Shown here one piece after another: positions 1 to 8,879 of a stretch of DNA of 64,000 bases (position 1 is its first letter; each line of letters opens with the position of its first letter). The stretch is taken from the NCBI RefSeq assembly GCF_025567345.1, contig NZ_JAOQJS010000003.1, positions 62,001 through 126,000 of the forward strand, read 5' to 3'. The notes under the pieces are model-generated. The model was not told where the DNA came from and searched no databases. It saw only the letters and a list, made by a program, of their open reading frames with translations. The stretch comes from Coprococcus ammoniilyticus (GTDB lineage: Bacteria > Bacillota > Clostridia > Lachnospirales > Lachnospiraceae). The translations under genes and the position numbers were made by a program.

Positions 1-589
1 TCGTGATTCCTTCTTTTGCCACCAGATCCTTGAACAGCTTCATAACATTCAGTCCGGATGCTGTATCCAAAGCTCCTGTCGGCTCATCTGCAAAGATTAC
101 CCTTGGCTTATGGGCAACCGCTCTTGCGATCGCTACCCTCTGCTGCTCACCACCGGACATCTGGTTCGGCATATGGAACATTCTGGAACTAAGTCCAACC
201 ATCTCCAGAACCTCGCGGATACGGGAATCCCGGTTTCCTTCATATTCCGCAAGTCTTAAACCAAAATCTACATTCTCATATGCATTCATGATCGGAATCA
301 ACGCTACCGACTGGAATACAAATCCGATATCGTACCGTCTGAGTTTTTCTCTTTCCGGTACAGCCATCTCCGACAGGTCGTGATCCTCTATGATCACCTG
401 CCCCTCCGTTGCTTCATCCAGCGCACTTAAAATATTTAAAAGGGTTGTTTTACCGGAACCGGATCTTCCCTTCAGGATCGCAAGTTTTCCTTCCGGGATA
501 TCCAGATCTATTCCTTTAAGAGCATAAAATGGTTCGCCATTTCCAACTGTAAAACACCGCTTTATTCCTCTTGCAGTAATCATATTCAT
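1..589 (-). CDS. ABC exporter ATP-binding subunit, MacB/LolD type (3' end outside window)
   Basis: This is the ATPase of an export-type ABC system; it hydrolyses ATP at the inner face of the membrane to drive the FtsX-type permease encoded next to it. About 196 residues are visible. They include Walker A (GRSGSGKT, about residues 41-48), the Q-loop region (FVFQS), the ABC signature (MSGGEQQRVAIARA) and Walker B (VIFADEPTGALD), an order and spacing typical of the LolD/MacB/YknY family. The ATG lies 3 bp downstream of the permease stop codon, so the two are translated in one operon with the two adaptor genes. The C-terminus runs off the left edge. The family is certain; the substrate cannot be told. 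Confidence 0.93.
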   Translation of the reverse strand, partial: MNMITARGIKRCFTVGNGEPFYALKGIDLDIPEGKLAILKGRSGSGKTTLLNILSALDEATEGQVIIEDHDLSEMAVPEREKLRRYDIGFVFQSVALIPIMNAYENVDFGLRLAEYEGNRDSRIREVLEMVGLSSRMFHMPNQMSGGEQQRVAIARAVAHKPRVIFADEPTGALDTASGLNVMKLFKDLVAKEGIT

Positions 590-592
590 TGT

Positions 593-3412
593 TTAGTCCT
601 CCCCCAGTTTTAATGCCTGTGTGATGTTCATCTTCTTTAAAATTGTCCGGAGAACAATGAAGCAGATAATAAACATTACCACAACTACGATCGTCAGTTT
701 CAATATATCAAATGGGTTGACCGCTATGCTGATCGCTATGTTATGCGACTCCGGCAGATATACGATCGCTACCAGCTTTACAAACAACGCAGTAGCCGCC
801 GCTCCAACTCCATATCCTGCCAGACTGGCAAGAACGGAACTGAACATCTGCTCGTTGATCAGCATCTTGTTAATCTCCTTCATGCTCATACCCATCGCAC
901 GGTAGATACCAAACAGAAGCTCCCGTTGCTTGATCGATGTGATCCAGTAGATGAGGAATCCTACTGTACAGAGGATAACTGCTACCAGGAAGCTCAGTGA
1001 GAATAACCCATTTGTGATCAGTACAAGCGGAGATTCCAGCATGTTCTGTACTTCCTGATCTACACTCTGATAACTCTTTAATGAAATACCCTGCTTTTCA
1101 ACCGTATCCAGGACCTCCTGATAATCATGTCCATCTGCAAGCTGTCCCCATATCTGATATGGAGTAAGACCAAATGCACTGACAACATATGCGTAATTAG
1201 CAACAATCAGATAACGTTCCTTCTCAACAACTTTTCCACTGTTGTCCTTCTCATATGTGTACTGGTTAAATCCAGGCCATGCATCTACAATTGCGCAGAT
1301 TGTTCCGGACGGTGATGCGATCTCAACCGGCTCCTTTGTCTTCATCGGGCTGTATCTTGCATATGTGATGCTGTCACCAACAGACAGATCATATTCCTTT
1401 GCCAGATTTGATGAAATGATAACACCATTGGAAACAGTTGCAATACTGTTCAGGTAATTATACCAGTGCTCATCATTCAAGCCTGACTTTAATTCGGCTG
1501 TCTCACCAAATTCCTTTGTATTAATTCCCATCAGAACAGAGTCCGGAAGTTCAGAACCTCCAACCTTGATCGTTGTATTGTCATCATAGATCACACGGGT
1601 CAGATGTTTGCATGAATTGGAAAGATTCTCTGTATACCGTTCAAAATCCGGTTCTTCATAGTACCAGTGACTCTTCTTATCTTTATCCAGATACGCACCC
1701 ATCTTCCACTGTTCACTCAGAACGATATCTGTTCCAAGATTATATTCGATACGCTCCTGATTGTTCTCATTGATCGTTCTTGCCATATTGGAATTAAACA
1801 TACCCATGGCGATCGTCATAACCAGAAATACAGAGATAAAGCCCTGCTTCTTCACTGTTCTGGTGATCTGAAGGAAGGAAGCATATACCGCAGGTGACCA
1901 TCTCTTCTTACCAATGAAATAAATGAACTTGATCAGATATTTGATCAGTCGCAGGATCAGCAGCCCAACTGCAAATATAAACAGGGAGGAATTCAAAAAG
2001 ATCAATGGATCCGGTTTGTTTCCAGCCAGAATGCTTAATGCAATATCACTCTTCTGTTTATTGTAGTTGTACAGCAGGTAAATGGAAACTGCCACCAGGA
2101 TCACATCCAGAAATGCCTTCTCCCAGATTGGCTTTGTATTCACCTTTCCAAGTTTACTCTTCTGCTCTACTATCGAATTCTTCGCGTATTTCAATACCGG
2201 AAGTGTTATAAACAGGATTGCGATAACTGCAGCAATTAGACTGTATAATAACATTCCCCATGTCAGCTTATAAAAGTGTGTATCACCAAAACTGAATTTC
2301 AGGAAGGAGGTTGCACTTGCACATAATTTACACAACAGATATCCGACCGGAATACCAATAACGATCGCGATCAAAGAAAGGATCGCAGATTCTCCAAAAT
2401 AGATGCCAAGAATCTGTTTCGTACTGGTACCACGACTCTTTAGCATCGCAATCTCACCGTCCTCCATTTCCAGAATCTGACTGGATACCATATAGATAAA
2501 TGCCAGAAGCAATACCAGGATTGGAAGCTCCAGTACCCAGATAATGATCATGATCGATGTTGCATCGTCCTGATAATCAGCAAGTATGCTGCTGAAATTC
2601 TGAATAAAGTTACCATCTGCTTTTGAAAATGCACTCAGATAATAACGGATATCTGATGCATTTGTATGATCGATATATGCATAATCCAGCATATTATATG
2701 TTGCATAATATATTGTCAAAACACCATAGTTTGCAACGGTTGCATCAAAGGATGCCTGATCTGTAAATATCATCTTATCAAAATCTACCGGTGTCTCTTT
2801 CCAGTAAATATCAGTGGTATCCTTTGGTTCAAAGATTCCGACAACCGTAAATGTAACCGGCTTTCCATCCTTGTCTACCAATTTATCAATTGATACGGTT
2901 TCACCTACAACCAGATCATATGTATCCGCATTCTGCTGATTGATAATCACCGGATAAGTACCTTCAACCGGTTTCCCGGTATCAAGTCCCTCTCCAAACG
3001 TGATATTGATATGTTCGCTCATATCCTGCATATAGTTTACACTGAAAAATCTCCTGGAACCGAGCCCGGTCATTGCATAAGTACCTTCTATAAACAATCT
3101 GTTCTGTCTGCTTAATACCGGTACGTCAATGTAACTCATCCACTTCTTTTCATATGCATTGATACGGTCAAGTACGGATGCAGAATCCGGGAAATTGTCT
3201 GTTGAGCAGGAGCCCTGTCTTCCGACCACGGCTGAATATGTGTTGTTATCTTCTATCGCTGAATCAAACTTGGATGCCAGCGTCATATCCATTGCACCGT
3301 TTTTGAACATCGGATTACAGGATGCTACAGCAACCAGAAGCACAATACCAAGAAGAAGACAGGCATTCAGCCACTTTTTATTCAGTAATTTATTTCTTAA
3401 GAATTTAAACAT
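593..3412 (-). CDS. ABC exporter permease with two FtsX domains (939 aa)
   Basis: This is the membrane subunit partnering the ATPase just downstream. There is one hydrophobic segment near residues 15-33, then a large extracellular domain, then a first FtsX domain (several membrane segments around residues 285-430, with the cytoplasmic motif EIAMLKSRGTS). A further extracellular domain follows, and a second FtsX domain lies at the C-terminus (motif RELLFGIYRAMGMS followed by three membrane segments). MacB has one FtsX domain and four segments, so at 939 aa this belongs to the longer double-FtsX class common in Firmicutes. It lies 14 bp after the double adaptor gene. With lipoprotein adaptors next door, efflux of a peptide, antimicrobial or lipid is the likely role; the substrate is unknown. 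Confidence 0.9.
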   Translation of the reverse strand: MFKFLRNKLLNKKWLNACLLLGIVLLVAVASCNPMFKNGAMDMTLASKFDSAIEDNNTYSAVVGRQGSCSTDNFPDSASVLDRINAYEKKWMSYIDVPVLSRQNRLFIEGTYAMTGLGSRRFFSVNYMQDMSEHINITFGEGLDTGKPVEGTYPVIINQQNADTYDLVVGETVSIDKLVDKDGKPVTFTVVGIFEPKDTTDIYWKETPVDFDKMIFTDQASFDATVANYGVLTIYYATYNMLDYAYIDHTNASDIRYYLSAFSKADGNFIQNFSSILADYQDDATSIMIIIWVLELPILVLLLAFIYMVSSQILEMEDGEIAMLKSRGTSTKQILGIYFGESAILSLIAIVIGIPVGYLLCKLCASATSFLKFSFGDTHFYKLTWGMLLYSLIAAVIAILFITLPVLKYAKNSIVEQKSKLGKVNTKPIWEKAFLDVILVAVSIYLLYNYNKQKSDIALSILAGNKPDPLIFLNSSLFIFAVGLLILRLIKYLIKFIYFIGKKRWSPAVYASFLQITRTVKKQGFISVFLVMTIAMGMFNSNMARTINENNQERIEYNLGTDIVLSEQWKMGAYLDKDKKSHWYYEEPDFERYTENLSNSCKHLTRVIYDDNTTIKVGGSELPDSVLMGINTKEFGETAELKSGLNDEHWYNYLNSIATVSNGVIISSNLAKEYDLSVGDSITYARYSPMKTKEPVEIASPSGTICAIVDAWPGFNQYTYEKDNSGKVVEKERYLIVANYAYVVSAFGLTPYQIWGQLADGHDYQEVLDTVEKQGISLKSYQSVDQEVQNMLESPLVLITNGLFSLSFLVAVILCTVGFLIYWITSIKQRELLFGIYRAMGMSMKEINKMLINEQMFSSVLASLAGYGVGAAATALFVKLVAIVYLPESHNIAISIAVNPFDILKLTIVVVVMFIICFIVLRTILKKMNITQALKLGED

Positions 3413-3426
3413 TCCTCTTCTCCCTT

Positions 3427-5880
3427 CTATTCTTCTGAGCTGCTATCGGCTTTTTTCTTTGTATTGTCACCACTGCCGGAAGAACCGGATTCTTTCAGAA
3501 TCACATCTCCTTCTGACAATCCGGTAAGTACACATGCATTTGACGACTTTGTATCTGTGCTTGTTGTTACATACTGTTTTACAATCTCATCCTTTGAAAG
3601 CTTCCACACATATTCATAGGATTTACCGGATGTCTTATCCGTCTCTGTATAAATAATATTCATTGGAACTGTTACTACATTTTCCAGTGACATTTTTGCA
3701 AAGCTTACAAAATATCCCTTTGGTGAATCATAGAAGCTCTTATCATCCACCTGTATATAATATCTGGTATCTTCGGATCCGGAGCTGCTTGTTATATATA
3801 CCTGACCATCGATCGTTGTTACATAAGCCTTCTTGGAATCCGCTGTTGCTCCGATACATCTTCCGGTCAGCTTCTTGCTGTCATCCTTCTGATCAATTAA
3901 AGTAACCTCCTGATTGACCAGAAGTGTTGCATTGCTGTTATCACTTCCGGTATCGTCACTTCCGCTATTTCCGTTACGTCTGGAGCTTCCACCGTTATCT
4001 GTCAGGGATAAGGACATCATCTTGGATTCATTGCTTCCTATGCTGACAACCTTGTCACCCTCTTTGATCTGTTTTCCCTGACTGGCATATACACTCTGTA
4101 CAACGCCGTCGCTTTCTGCATATACGCTGATATTACCTTTTCCATCATTATTTTTGTTCAGCTTATCACGCTTTGCGATCAATGGATTCACAGTCGTATT
4201 ATAATTGATCTTTGCCAGCTCTTCATTGTATTTTGCAATCTCAATCTGGCAGGTAAGCTGCTCAACCATGTATAATGTATTGCCATTATTATCATCTGGA
4301 TCCGGGATATCGTAATCACCGTCTTCTTCATCCCCGTCATCTGTTGTAGTATCCGTTGTATCATCTGCCGGATCAGCATCTCCCGGTGTTGCCACCTGCT
4401 GTTTCTTCCTGCCGGAACGGTAATCTTCAATCTCGGCTCTCAGATCCTTGATCTGCTCTTCATAGCCCGCTACTGTCGAATCATAATCACTCTTTGCATC
4501 TGATATCTGGGAGTTTAACTCCAGCAGCTCTGCGCTACCACCACCACTGTCAACAATATACAACAGATCGCCTTTTTTCACTTCCTGACCTTCCGCCAGA
4601 TCAAGCTGTGTAAAATAGCCTTCTACAGGAGCTTTATAGGTTATCTGATTGGTATCTACCATCTTATAGGATTTGCTGGTTCCTGTTGTCTTAAAAGTTC
4701 CCAGCTTAATCTCATATGTTGTATAATCACTTGGGATCGTTGAATCAGAATCATAATAAACCAGATCTCCCTCTGAAAGACCGCTCTTTACTTCCGTGTA
4801 GTTATCATCCTGTGCACCGATCTTGATCTCACGCTTTTCCTTATCACTGCTGTCTGTCTTCACATATACAAAATACTTATCTCCTTCTTCGTATAAGGAA
4901 TCATTTCCGACTACAAGAACATTTGCAGCAGTTGATGTACTGAAATACAACGGTGTCAGTGTTCCTGTCTTTAAAATCTTGCTGTTATCCACATCCTTCA
5001 GTTTAAAACGGACATATGGCAGCTTGGATGCACTCTGTGCTGCTGCGATCTCCTGATTGGAATATTTGTATTCTTCCAGCTCATACCGTTTGCCATCGAT
5101 CATCGTGTACATGGTGTTAAAATTTGCATATCCATCTCTTGTGATCTGCTCACCGGTGATCTCAATATACGGTGTGTTGTAATCAGATATGATAACAACA
5201 TTCTCACCACTGGAGATCGATCCGCCGCCTTCATCTGATGAATCTGTATCTGTCAGGCTCTTGGCATATGTAACATAGCCGTCCTGTTCTGCTACGAGCT
5301 TGTTATCGGTTTCCAGAGATTCCTTCTCGTCAATCTGCTGCTGGAGCTTCTTGACCTTATAATTGTACAACATGTTATCATACCGGTTATTCTCGGCATT
5401 GACTGCTTTTGTGCTCTGGTTTTCTTTCGCACCGGCAGAATCTCCAGCCTCATTACATGCTTTAATCTTATAATCCAGTTCCTTCTGTTTCTGTTCGTAT
5501 ATCTTTTCATTTACATTATGGGTCTGCTGCTCACTGGAAAGAGAGGCTTTCAGGTCTTCAATTCCTGAAGTCGTATCATCGCTGTCTGCCTCTGCAAGAA
5601 CCGTGCCCTTTTTAACATAATCACCTACATTAACATAAACCTTTGAGAGTGTCGCTGAGGTTTTAAAGAAATAACAGTAATCCGTTGGTACAATCGCACC
5701 ATTCTTGATAATCTTCTTACCAACATCGCTCTTTTCGACCGGACGGTACGCCTCATTCGTTGTAACCGGTTCTAACAGCTCCGGTGCTTTTTCTTCTTTT
5801 TTTCCACAGCCTGTTAAACCAAGCATCATTGCCACAGCGATTGCTGTCATTCTGACTGCATACGATTTTTTATTGATCAT
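3427..5880 (-). CDS. HlyD/MacA-like lipoprotein adaptor, apparently a tandem double adaptor (about 817 aa)
   Basis: This is an extracytoplasmic adaptor (membrane fusion protein family) for the adjacent ABC exporter. A signal peptide ends in the lipobox LTGC, so it should be lipid-anchored. Two lipoyl-like/coiled-coil units are visible. The first begins around VNVGDYVKKGTVLAEAD and the second around LDLAEGQEVKKGDLLYI, followed by a long coiled coil broken by an Asp/Thr-rich linker (DDTTDTTTDDGDEEDGD) and another half-lipoyl motif (ASQGKQIKEGDKVV). Typical MacA adaptors have about 350-400 residues, so this is roughly double. I start it at the ATG at 5880; a TTG at 5898 overlapping the previous stop is possible. 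The C-terminus is a low-complexity Ser/Gly/Lys tail. Confidence 0.8.
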   Translation of the reverse strand: MINKKSYAVRMTAIAVAMMLGLTGCGKKEEKAPELLEPVTTNEAYRPVEKSDVGKKIIKNGAIVPTDYCYFFKTSATLSKVYVNVGDYVKKGTVLAEADSDDTTSGIEDLKASLSSEQQTHNVNEKIYEQKQKELDYKIKACNEAGDSAGAKENQSTKAVNAENNRYDNMLYNYKVKKLQQQIDEKESLETDNKLVAEQDGYVTYAKSLTDTDSSDEGGGSISSGENVVIISDYNTPYIEITGEQITRDGYANFNTMYTMIDGKRYELEEYKYSNQEIAAAQSASKLPYVRFKLKDVDNSKILKTGTLTPLYFSTSTAANVLVVGNDSLYEEGDKYFVYVKTDSSDKEKREIKIGAQDDNYTEVKSGLSEGDLVYYDSDSTIPSDYTTYEIKLGTFKTTGTSKSYKMVDTNQITYKAPVEGYFTQLDLAEGQEVKKGDLLYIVDSGGGSAELLELNSQISDAKSDYDSTVAGYEEQIKDLRAEIEDYRSGRKKQQVATPGDADPADDTTDTTTDDGDEEDGDYDIPDPDDNNGNTLYMVEQLTCQIEIAKYNEELAKINYNTTVNPLIAKRDKLNKNNDGKGNISVYAESDGVVQSVYASQGKQIKEGDKVVSIGSNESKMMSLSLTDNGGSSRRNGNSGSDDTGSDNSNATLLVNQEVTLIDQKDDSKKLTGRCIGATADSKKAYVTTIDGQVYITSSSGSEDTRYYIQVDDKSFYDSPKGYFVSFAKMSLENVVTVPMNIIYTETDKTSGKSYEYVWKLSKDEIVKQYVTTSTDTKSSNACVLTGLSEGDVILKESGSSGSGDNTKKKADSSSEE

Positions 5881-5894
5881 TATTCTCTTCTTTA

Positions 5895-6920
5895 TCAATT
5901 TACCGTCACCTGCTCTCCAGCCTTCAATCCAGACTTAATAATCGTATATCCGTCTACCGTTTCACCAATTGTTACATCAACTGCTGTCCGGAAGCCATCA
6001 TCATTGATCGTGAATACATAATAATTATCTTCTGACTTCTCATTGATTGCTTTTTCATCGACATAGATAACATTGCTGATCACCGGCTTATGGATCGTCA
6101 TGGTCAGCACATCTTCTTCTGAAATTCCTGCCATACTGTCTACCGGCTCAAATAAGATTTTCTGCATCTGCTTACCGGTTGCCTTATCTTCATACTGACT
6201 GACATCAATAACCTTCATATCGTAGGATGCCACTTCATAATCTGCCTGATAGACATCCCCTTTTTTAAATTCATAATCATCATCTGTCGTTGCTGTATAA
6301 TTAGAGGATCCGGATGCTACGGTCACCAGATTATCGGATGAACTTGCATATCCATATCCCAACCACTCATTGACATAGGTTACAGTTCCATCCTTTTCTG
6401 CAATCAGACAATACTCCTTCATCTTCTCGTTCTGTTCTTTAATATATGTATCTGCGATCTGGATATCCTCTTTCAGACTTGCAATATCATCAGAATAATC
6501 CTCTGATCCATCAATCTGCATCAGTTTCTGATAATGTTCGATCAGCAGTTCATTCTCTGCCTTCTGCTCTGTATATTCCTTGATCGTATCCTGAATATCA
6601 TCTGCCTTAAACTGAACCATGATATCTCCGGCTTTAACCCGATCTCCCTTTGATACATTAACTTTTTCTACTTCGTAATCATCCTGTGAAACTTTATAAT
6701 TTTTCGTTTCAAATTCATCCGGGGAAAGTTTTAAATTCAAGATTGGTGAAATATCTCCTGACTGAACGGTCACCGTATCATATCCCACCTTTGTATATGA
6801 TTCAATATGAATAGAAGGTTTGCTGCTTTCTGCATTTTTGCTGCTGCATCCACCCAGAAGGGCAGCTACCATGCTGGCACATAATACACATGCCACACCC
6901 TTTTTGATTCGTTTCCGCAT
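5895..6920 (-). CDS. HlyD/MacA-like lipoprotein adaptor (341 aa)
   Basis: This is the first gene of the exporter operon. It has a basic N-terminus, a hydrophobic stretch and the lipobox LGGC, giving a lipoprotein. The body has a lipoyl half-motif (VNVSKGDRVKAGDIMVQF), a coiled coil (about residues 105-165), the second half-motif (LIAEKDGTVTYV) and a C-terminal beta domain ending in SGLKAGEQVTVN, the usual membrane-proximal ending of MacA/HlyD adaptors. The start has a strong site (AAGGAGG, 5 nt before ATG). Its stop overlaps a possible TTG start of the next gene. Having two different adaptors in one operon is unusual; they may form mixed assemblies or one may be regulatory (inference). Confidence 0.82.
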   Translation of the reverse strand: MRKRIKKGVACVLCASMVAALLGGCSSKNAESSKPSIHIESYTKVGYDTVTVQSGDISPILNLKLSPDEFETKNYKVSQDDYEVEKVNVSKGDRVKAGDIMVQFKADDIQDTIKEYTEQKAENELLIEHYQKLMQIDGSEDYSDDIASLKEDIQIADTYIKEQNEKMKEYCLIAEKDGTVTYVNEWLGYGYASSSDNLVTVASGSSNYTATTDDDYEFKKGDVYQADYEVASYDMKVIDVSQYEDKATGKQMQKILFEPVDSMAGISEEDVLTMTIHKPVISNVIYVDEKAINEKSEDNYYVFTINDDGFRTAVDVTIGETVDGYTIIKSGLKAGEQVTVN

Positions 6921-6962
6921 CGTTGCCTCCTTGCTTGCGCTGTTTTATTTTTATGTATATCT

Positions 6963-7059
6963 GAAAATACTATATTTTCCAAATTAAATCATTGTAATTT
7001 TACTCTCTCTGTCTGGCATAATCAAGCAATCCTTATTTTATTAAACAATCTTAAGGATT
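6963..7059 (-). promoter_or_regulatory. Candidate promoter and operator region of the exporter operon
   Basis: Between the exporter operon start (6920) and the tRNA promoter there are about 340 bp without a gene. On the minus strand I see TTACAA, 17 bp, TATAGT, and a second possible pair TTGGAA, 17 bp, TATACA a little downstream. A small palindrome GAAAATA-N3-TATTTTC (6963-6979) overlaps them and could bind a regulator. Further upstream AATCCTTA/TAAGGATT (7028-7059) forms another inverted repeat. No regulator gene is next to this operon in the window. The AT-rich stretch 7060-7260 shows nothing I can assign. Confidence 0.35.
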
Positions 7060-7264
7060 CCTGTATTATTTCTGTTACATATCATTTTCTGACAAATGTC
7101 CTGATCTTATGCCAGTATAAAATACAAATGTATCATATTTGCATCTTTTCGTTTTACATACAAACTTCGTTATAAGTTTATCATGTAAATGTGTCCATTT
7201 TATGATGAAAATCTCTATCATAATGCGTGCATTGGATTTTTTCAAAAAAAAGTAAAAAAACTTG

Positions 7265-7293
7265 TTGACATTTATATAGCACAGTGGTATTAT
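7265..7293 (+). promoter_or_regulatory. Promoter of tRNA-Leu
   Basis: A consensus -35 box TTGACA (7265-7270), a 17-bp spacer and a near-consensus -10 box TATTAT (7288-7293) lie 39 bp before the mature tRNA. This is as strong a sigma-A promoter as appears in the window and fits a stable RNA gene. Confidence 0.85.
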
Positions 7294-7332
7294 CTTACTT
7301 GCGTCGGCGGTAAGCCGTACGAAATAAGACAT

Positions 7333-7416
7333 GCGGGAGTGCTGGAATTGGCAGACAGGCTAGACTAAGGATCTAGTGCTGGAAACGGCGTGTGGGTTCA
7401 AGTCCCATCTCCCGCA
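7333..7416 (+). tRNA. tRNA-Leu, anticodon AAG
   Basis: The acceptor stem GCGGGAG (7333-7339) pairs with CTCCCGC (7409-7415), with discriminator A at 7416. The anticodon stem CTAGA/TCTAG encloses the loop CTAAGGA, so the anticodon is AAG. A long variable arm (class II, as in tRNA-Leu) and a T-arm TGGG-TTCAAGT-CCCA follow. The CCA end is not encoded. A34 would normally be deaminated to inosine by TadA to read CUU/CUC/CUA. Confidence 0.95.
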
Positions 7417-7429
7417 TCTTTATTTTTTA

Positions 7430-7455
7430 GAAAACCTTTGAGGTTTTCTTTTTTT
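7430..7455 (+). terminator. Intrinsic terminator of tRNA-Leu
   Basis: GAAAACCT, a 3-nt loop and AGGTTTTC form an 8-bp stem followed by a run of seven T. It begins 14 nt after the tRNA. Confidence 0.85.
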
Positions 7456-7461
7456 ATGCAC

Positions 7462-7731
7462 AAAATCCCTGATACAAAGTATTTATATAATTATAATAAA
7501 ACACTTACATGTATATATCTTTATGAAGCAGACCTTTTTACTCTGTATAACTTCGAACTAACCTCGGCGAGCCTCGCTAAGGTCTCAGTTACAAACATCG
7601 GTTCTTAACGATTCATCGCAAGATGAAGAGTTTAGTACCGCTACGTTTGAAATAGAACGAAAGTGTTCTGCGGAATAAATGGTATATACCTGTAAGTGTT
7701 TTGTTGTTAATATACTTGTATCAGGGATTTT
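7462..7731 (-). repeat. Family 1 structured repeat, long variant (copy d)
   Basis: The ends are perfect 16-bp inverted arms (AAAATCCCTGATACAA at 7462-7477 and its complement at 7716-7731), continued by an imperfect pairing of about 40 bp. The interior, read on the minus strand, aligns with the family 1 core: CGCAGAAC..TTTCGTTCTATTTCAAACGTAGCGGTACTAA at one end and AAAAAGGTCTGCTTCATAA at the other, with about 100 nt of extra material between. It lies directly behind the minus-strand gene that ends at 7738. Its arms have A- and T-runs like a bidirectional terminator. No open reading frame of interest lies inside. Confidence 0.7.
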
Positions 7732-7737
7732 ACTTTC

Positions 7738-8043
7738 TCAGATTTTTATCATATTGGTAAGCTTCTTTTCTACGTCTTCTAACAGATGTGCCTTAAATGC
7801 ACTGTAGTACTCATGTGTAAACTGTGTATAAAGGAATTTGTTCCACAGGTTACTGCAATATGTACTGTCAAAATCATAGTAAGAGTCTGTGTACATCATT
7901 CCGTTACTGTATCTGGTTACATCCAGATATGGCTCTTTTCCTGCGTAATTTAATCTCATTACAAGATTCTTCTGTTCGCTGCAGCATGCAAATGTCTCCA
8001 AGAACATCTTCATCTGCTCTCTTGTTACTCGTTCTACAAACAT
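7738..8043 (-). CDS. Hypothetical protein, 101 aa
   Basis: I do not recognise this protein. It starts MFVERVTREQMKMFLETFACC and has no signal peptide or membrane segment. It is rich in aromatic residues in its second half (several Tyr, Phe and Trp) and ends with a Lys-rich helix. The start is well supported: GGAGG lies 7 nt before ATG, and a promoter TTTACA-18-TATAAT lies at 8091-8120. It stands alone, with a family 1 repeat directly behind its stop codon and the ribosomal protein operon upstream. It is probably a small cytoplasmic protein. Confidence 0.75.
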   Translation of the reverse strand: MFVERVTREQMKMFLETFACCSEQKNLVMRLNYAGKEPYLDVTRYSNGMMYTDSYYDFDSTYCSNLWNKFLYTQFTHEYYSAFKAHLLEDVEKKLTNMIKI

Positions 8044-8090
8044 AATATGTCACCCTCCATGTCCCATAAATTAGCTCAATGTACAGTTCT

Positions 8091-8120
8091 ATTATAGTAT
8101 GAACAGGACAACTCTGTAAA
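8091..8120 (-). promoter_or_regulatory. Promoter of the 101-aa hypothetical gene
   Basis: On the minus strand, TTTACA (8115-8120), an 18-bp spacer and a consensus TATAAT (8091-8096) lie about 50 bp before the start codon at 8043. Confidence 0.65.
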
Positions 8121-8201
8121 GGCAATTATGTCAATGTCCGCCTTTTATTTATGATCTTTAAAATAACGGATCACTTGGCCGGGCAAACGTTCCGATAACG
8201 C

Positions 8202-8252
8202 AAAAACAGACCATAACCATCTTCTTCCGAAAATCATCATGATCTGTTTTTT
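8202..8252 (-). terminator. Terminator of the infC-rpmI-rplT operon
   Basis: On the minus strand AAACAGATCAT pairs with ATGGTCTGTTT (one G-T pair) across a loop of about 24 nt and is followed by TTTTTG. It begins 15 nt after the rplT stop codon. Confidence 0.7.
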
Positions 8253-8266
8253 CTGCTTATCTTAAA

Positions 8267-8623
8267 TTAAGCAAGCTTTTCCTTTGCAACAGCAACAAGC
8301 TTAGCAAATCCTTCCGGATCACTGATAGCCATCTCTGAAAGCATCTTTCTGTTGATGTCTACACCTGCAAGCTTTAAGCCATGCATTAATTTGCTGTATG
8401 AAATATCATTCATTCTTGCAGCAGCATTAATACGAGCGATCCATAACTGTCTGAATTCTCTCTTTCTCTGCTTTCTGCCAGCATATGAACTTGTTAAAGC
8501 TCTCATAACTGACTGCTTTGCTACTCTATACTGCTTTGATCTAGCTCCTCTGTAACCCTTAGCCAGCTTAAGTGTTCTGTTATGTTTTTTCTTAGCGCCA
8601 ACGCCGCCTTTTACTCTTGCCAT
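8267..8623 (-). CDS. rplT: 50S ribosomal protein L20
   Basis: L20 binds 23S rRNA early in large-subunit assembly and, in Firmicutes, represses its own operon by binding the infC leader. The protein (118 aa, the usual length) starts MARVKGGVGAKKKHNRTLKLAKGYRG, the basic family N-terminus, and keeps the globular C-terminal part (RQLWIARINAAARMNDISYSKLMHGLKLAGVDINRKMLSEMAI). It is the last gene of infC-rpmI-rplT, 21 bp after rpmI, with a terminator behind it. Confidence 0.98.
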   Translation of the reverse strand: MARVKGGVGAKKKHNRTLKLAKGYRGARSKQYRVAKQSVMRALTSSYAGRKQRKREFRQLWIARINAAARMNDISYSKLMHGLKLAGVDINRKMLSEMAISDPEGFAKLVAVAKEKLA

Positions 8624-8644
8624 TCTCTAGTTCCTCCTGATTTA

Positions 8645-8842
8645 TTAGATATAAGGTAAAATCTTCTTCATTACCTTTTCATTTGTTGAATCCGTCATTG
8701 TTAACTTTCTAAGATTTCTCTTTCTCTTAGTTGTCTTCTTTGTTAAGATATGACTCTTGTAAGCCTTGCTTCTCTTAAGGCCGCCGTTAGCTGTTTTCTT
8801 GAAACGCTTAGCTGCTGCTCTTTTTGTCTTTAATTTAGCCAT
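8645..8842 (-). CDS. rpmI: 50S ribosomal protein L35
   Basis: This is a small basic protein of the large ribosomal subunit. It has 65 aa, the usual length, and the family pattern MAKLKTKRAAAKRFKKTANGG, a run of Lys/Arg with the TKRKRNLR motif, and an ending near MKKILPYI. It lies between infC and rplT, as in nearly all Firmicutes, with a purine-rich site (AAGGAGG) before the ATG. Confidence 0.98.
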   Translation of the reverse strand: MAKLKTKRAAAKRFKKTANGGLKRSKAYKSHILTKKTTKRKRNLRKLTMTDSTNEKVMKKILPYI

Positions 8843-8879
8843 GTGTGTATTTCCTCCTTAATATATGTCATATTGTAAA

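Noticed and set aside
3..383. Plus-strand 126-aa open frame at the left edge
   Set aside because: It is antisense to the ABC ATPase, whose Walker and signature motifs are all on the minus strand.
7075..7332. An 85-aa minus-strand open frame over the tRNA promoter
   Set aside because: It has no ribosome binding site, its composition is AT-driven and it covers the strong tRNA promoter; it is a chance frame.
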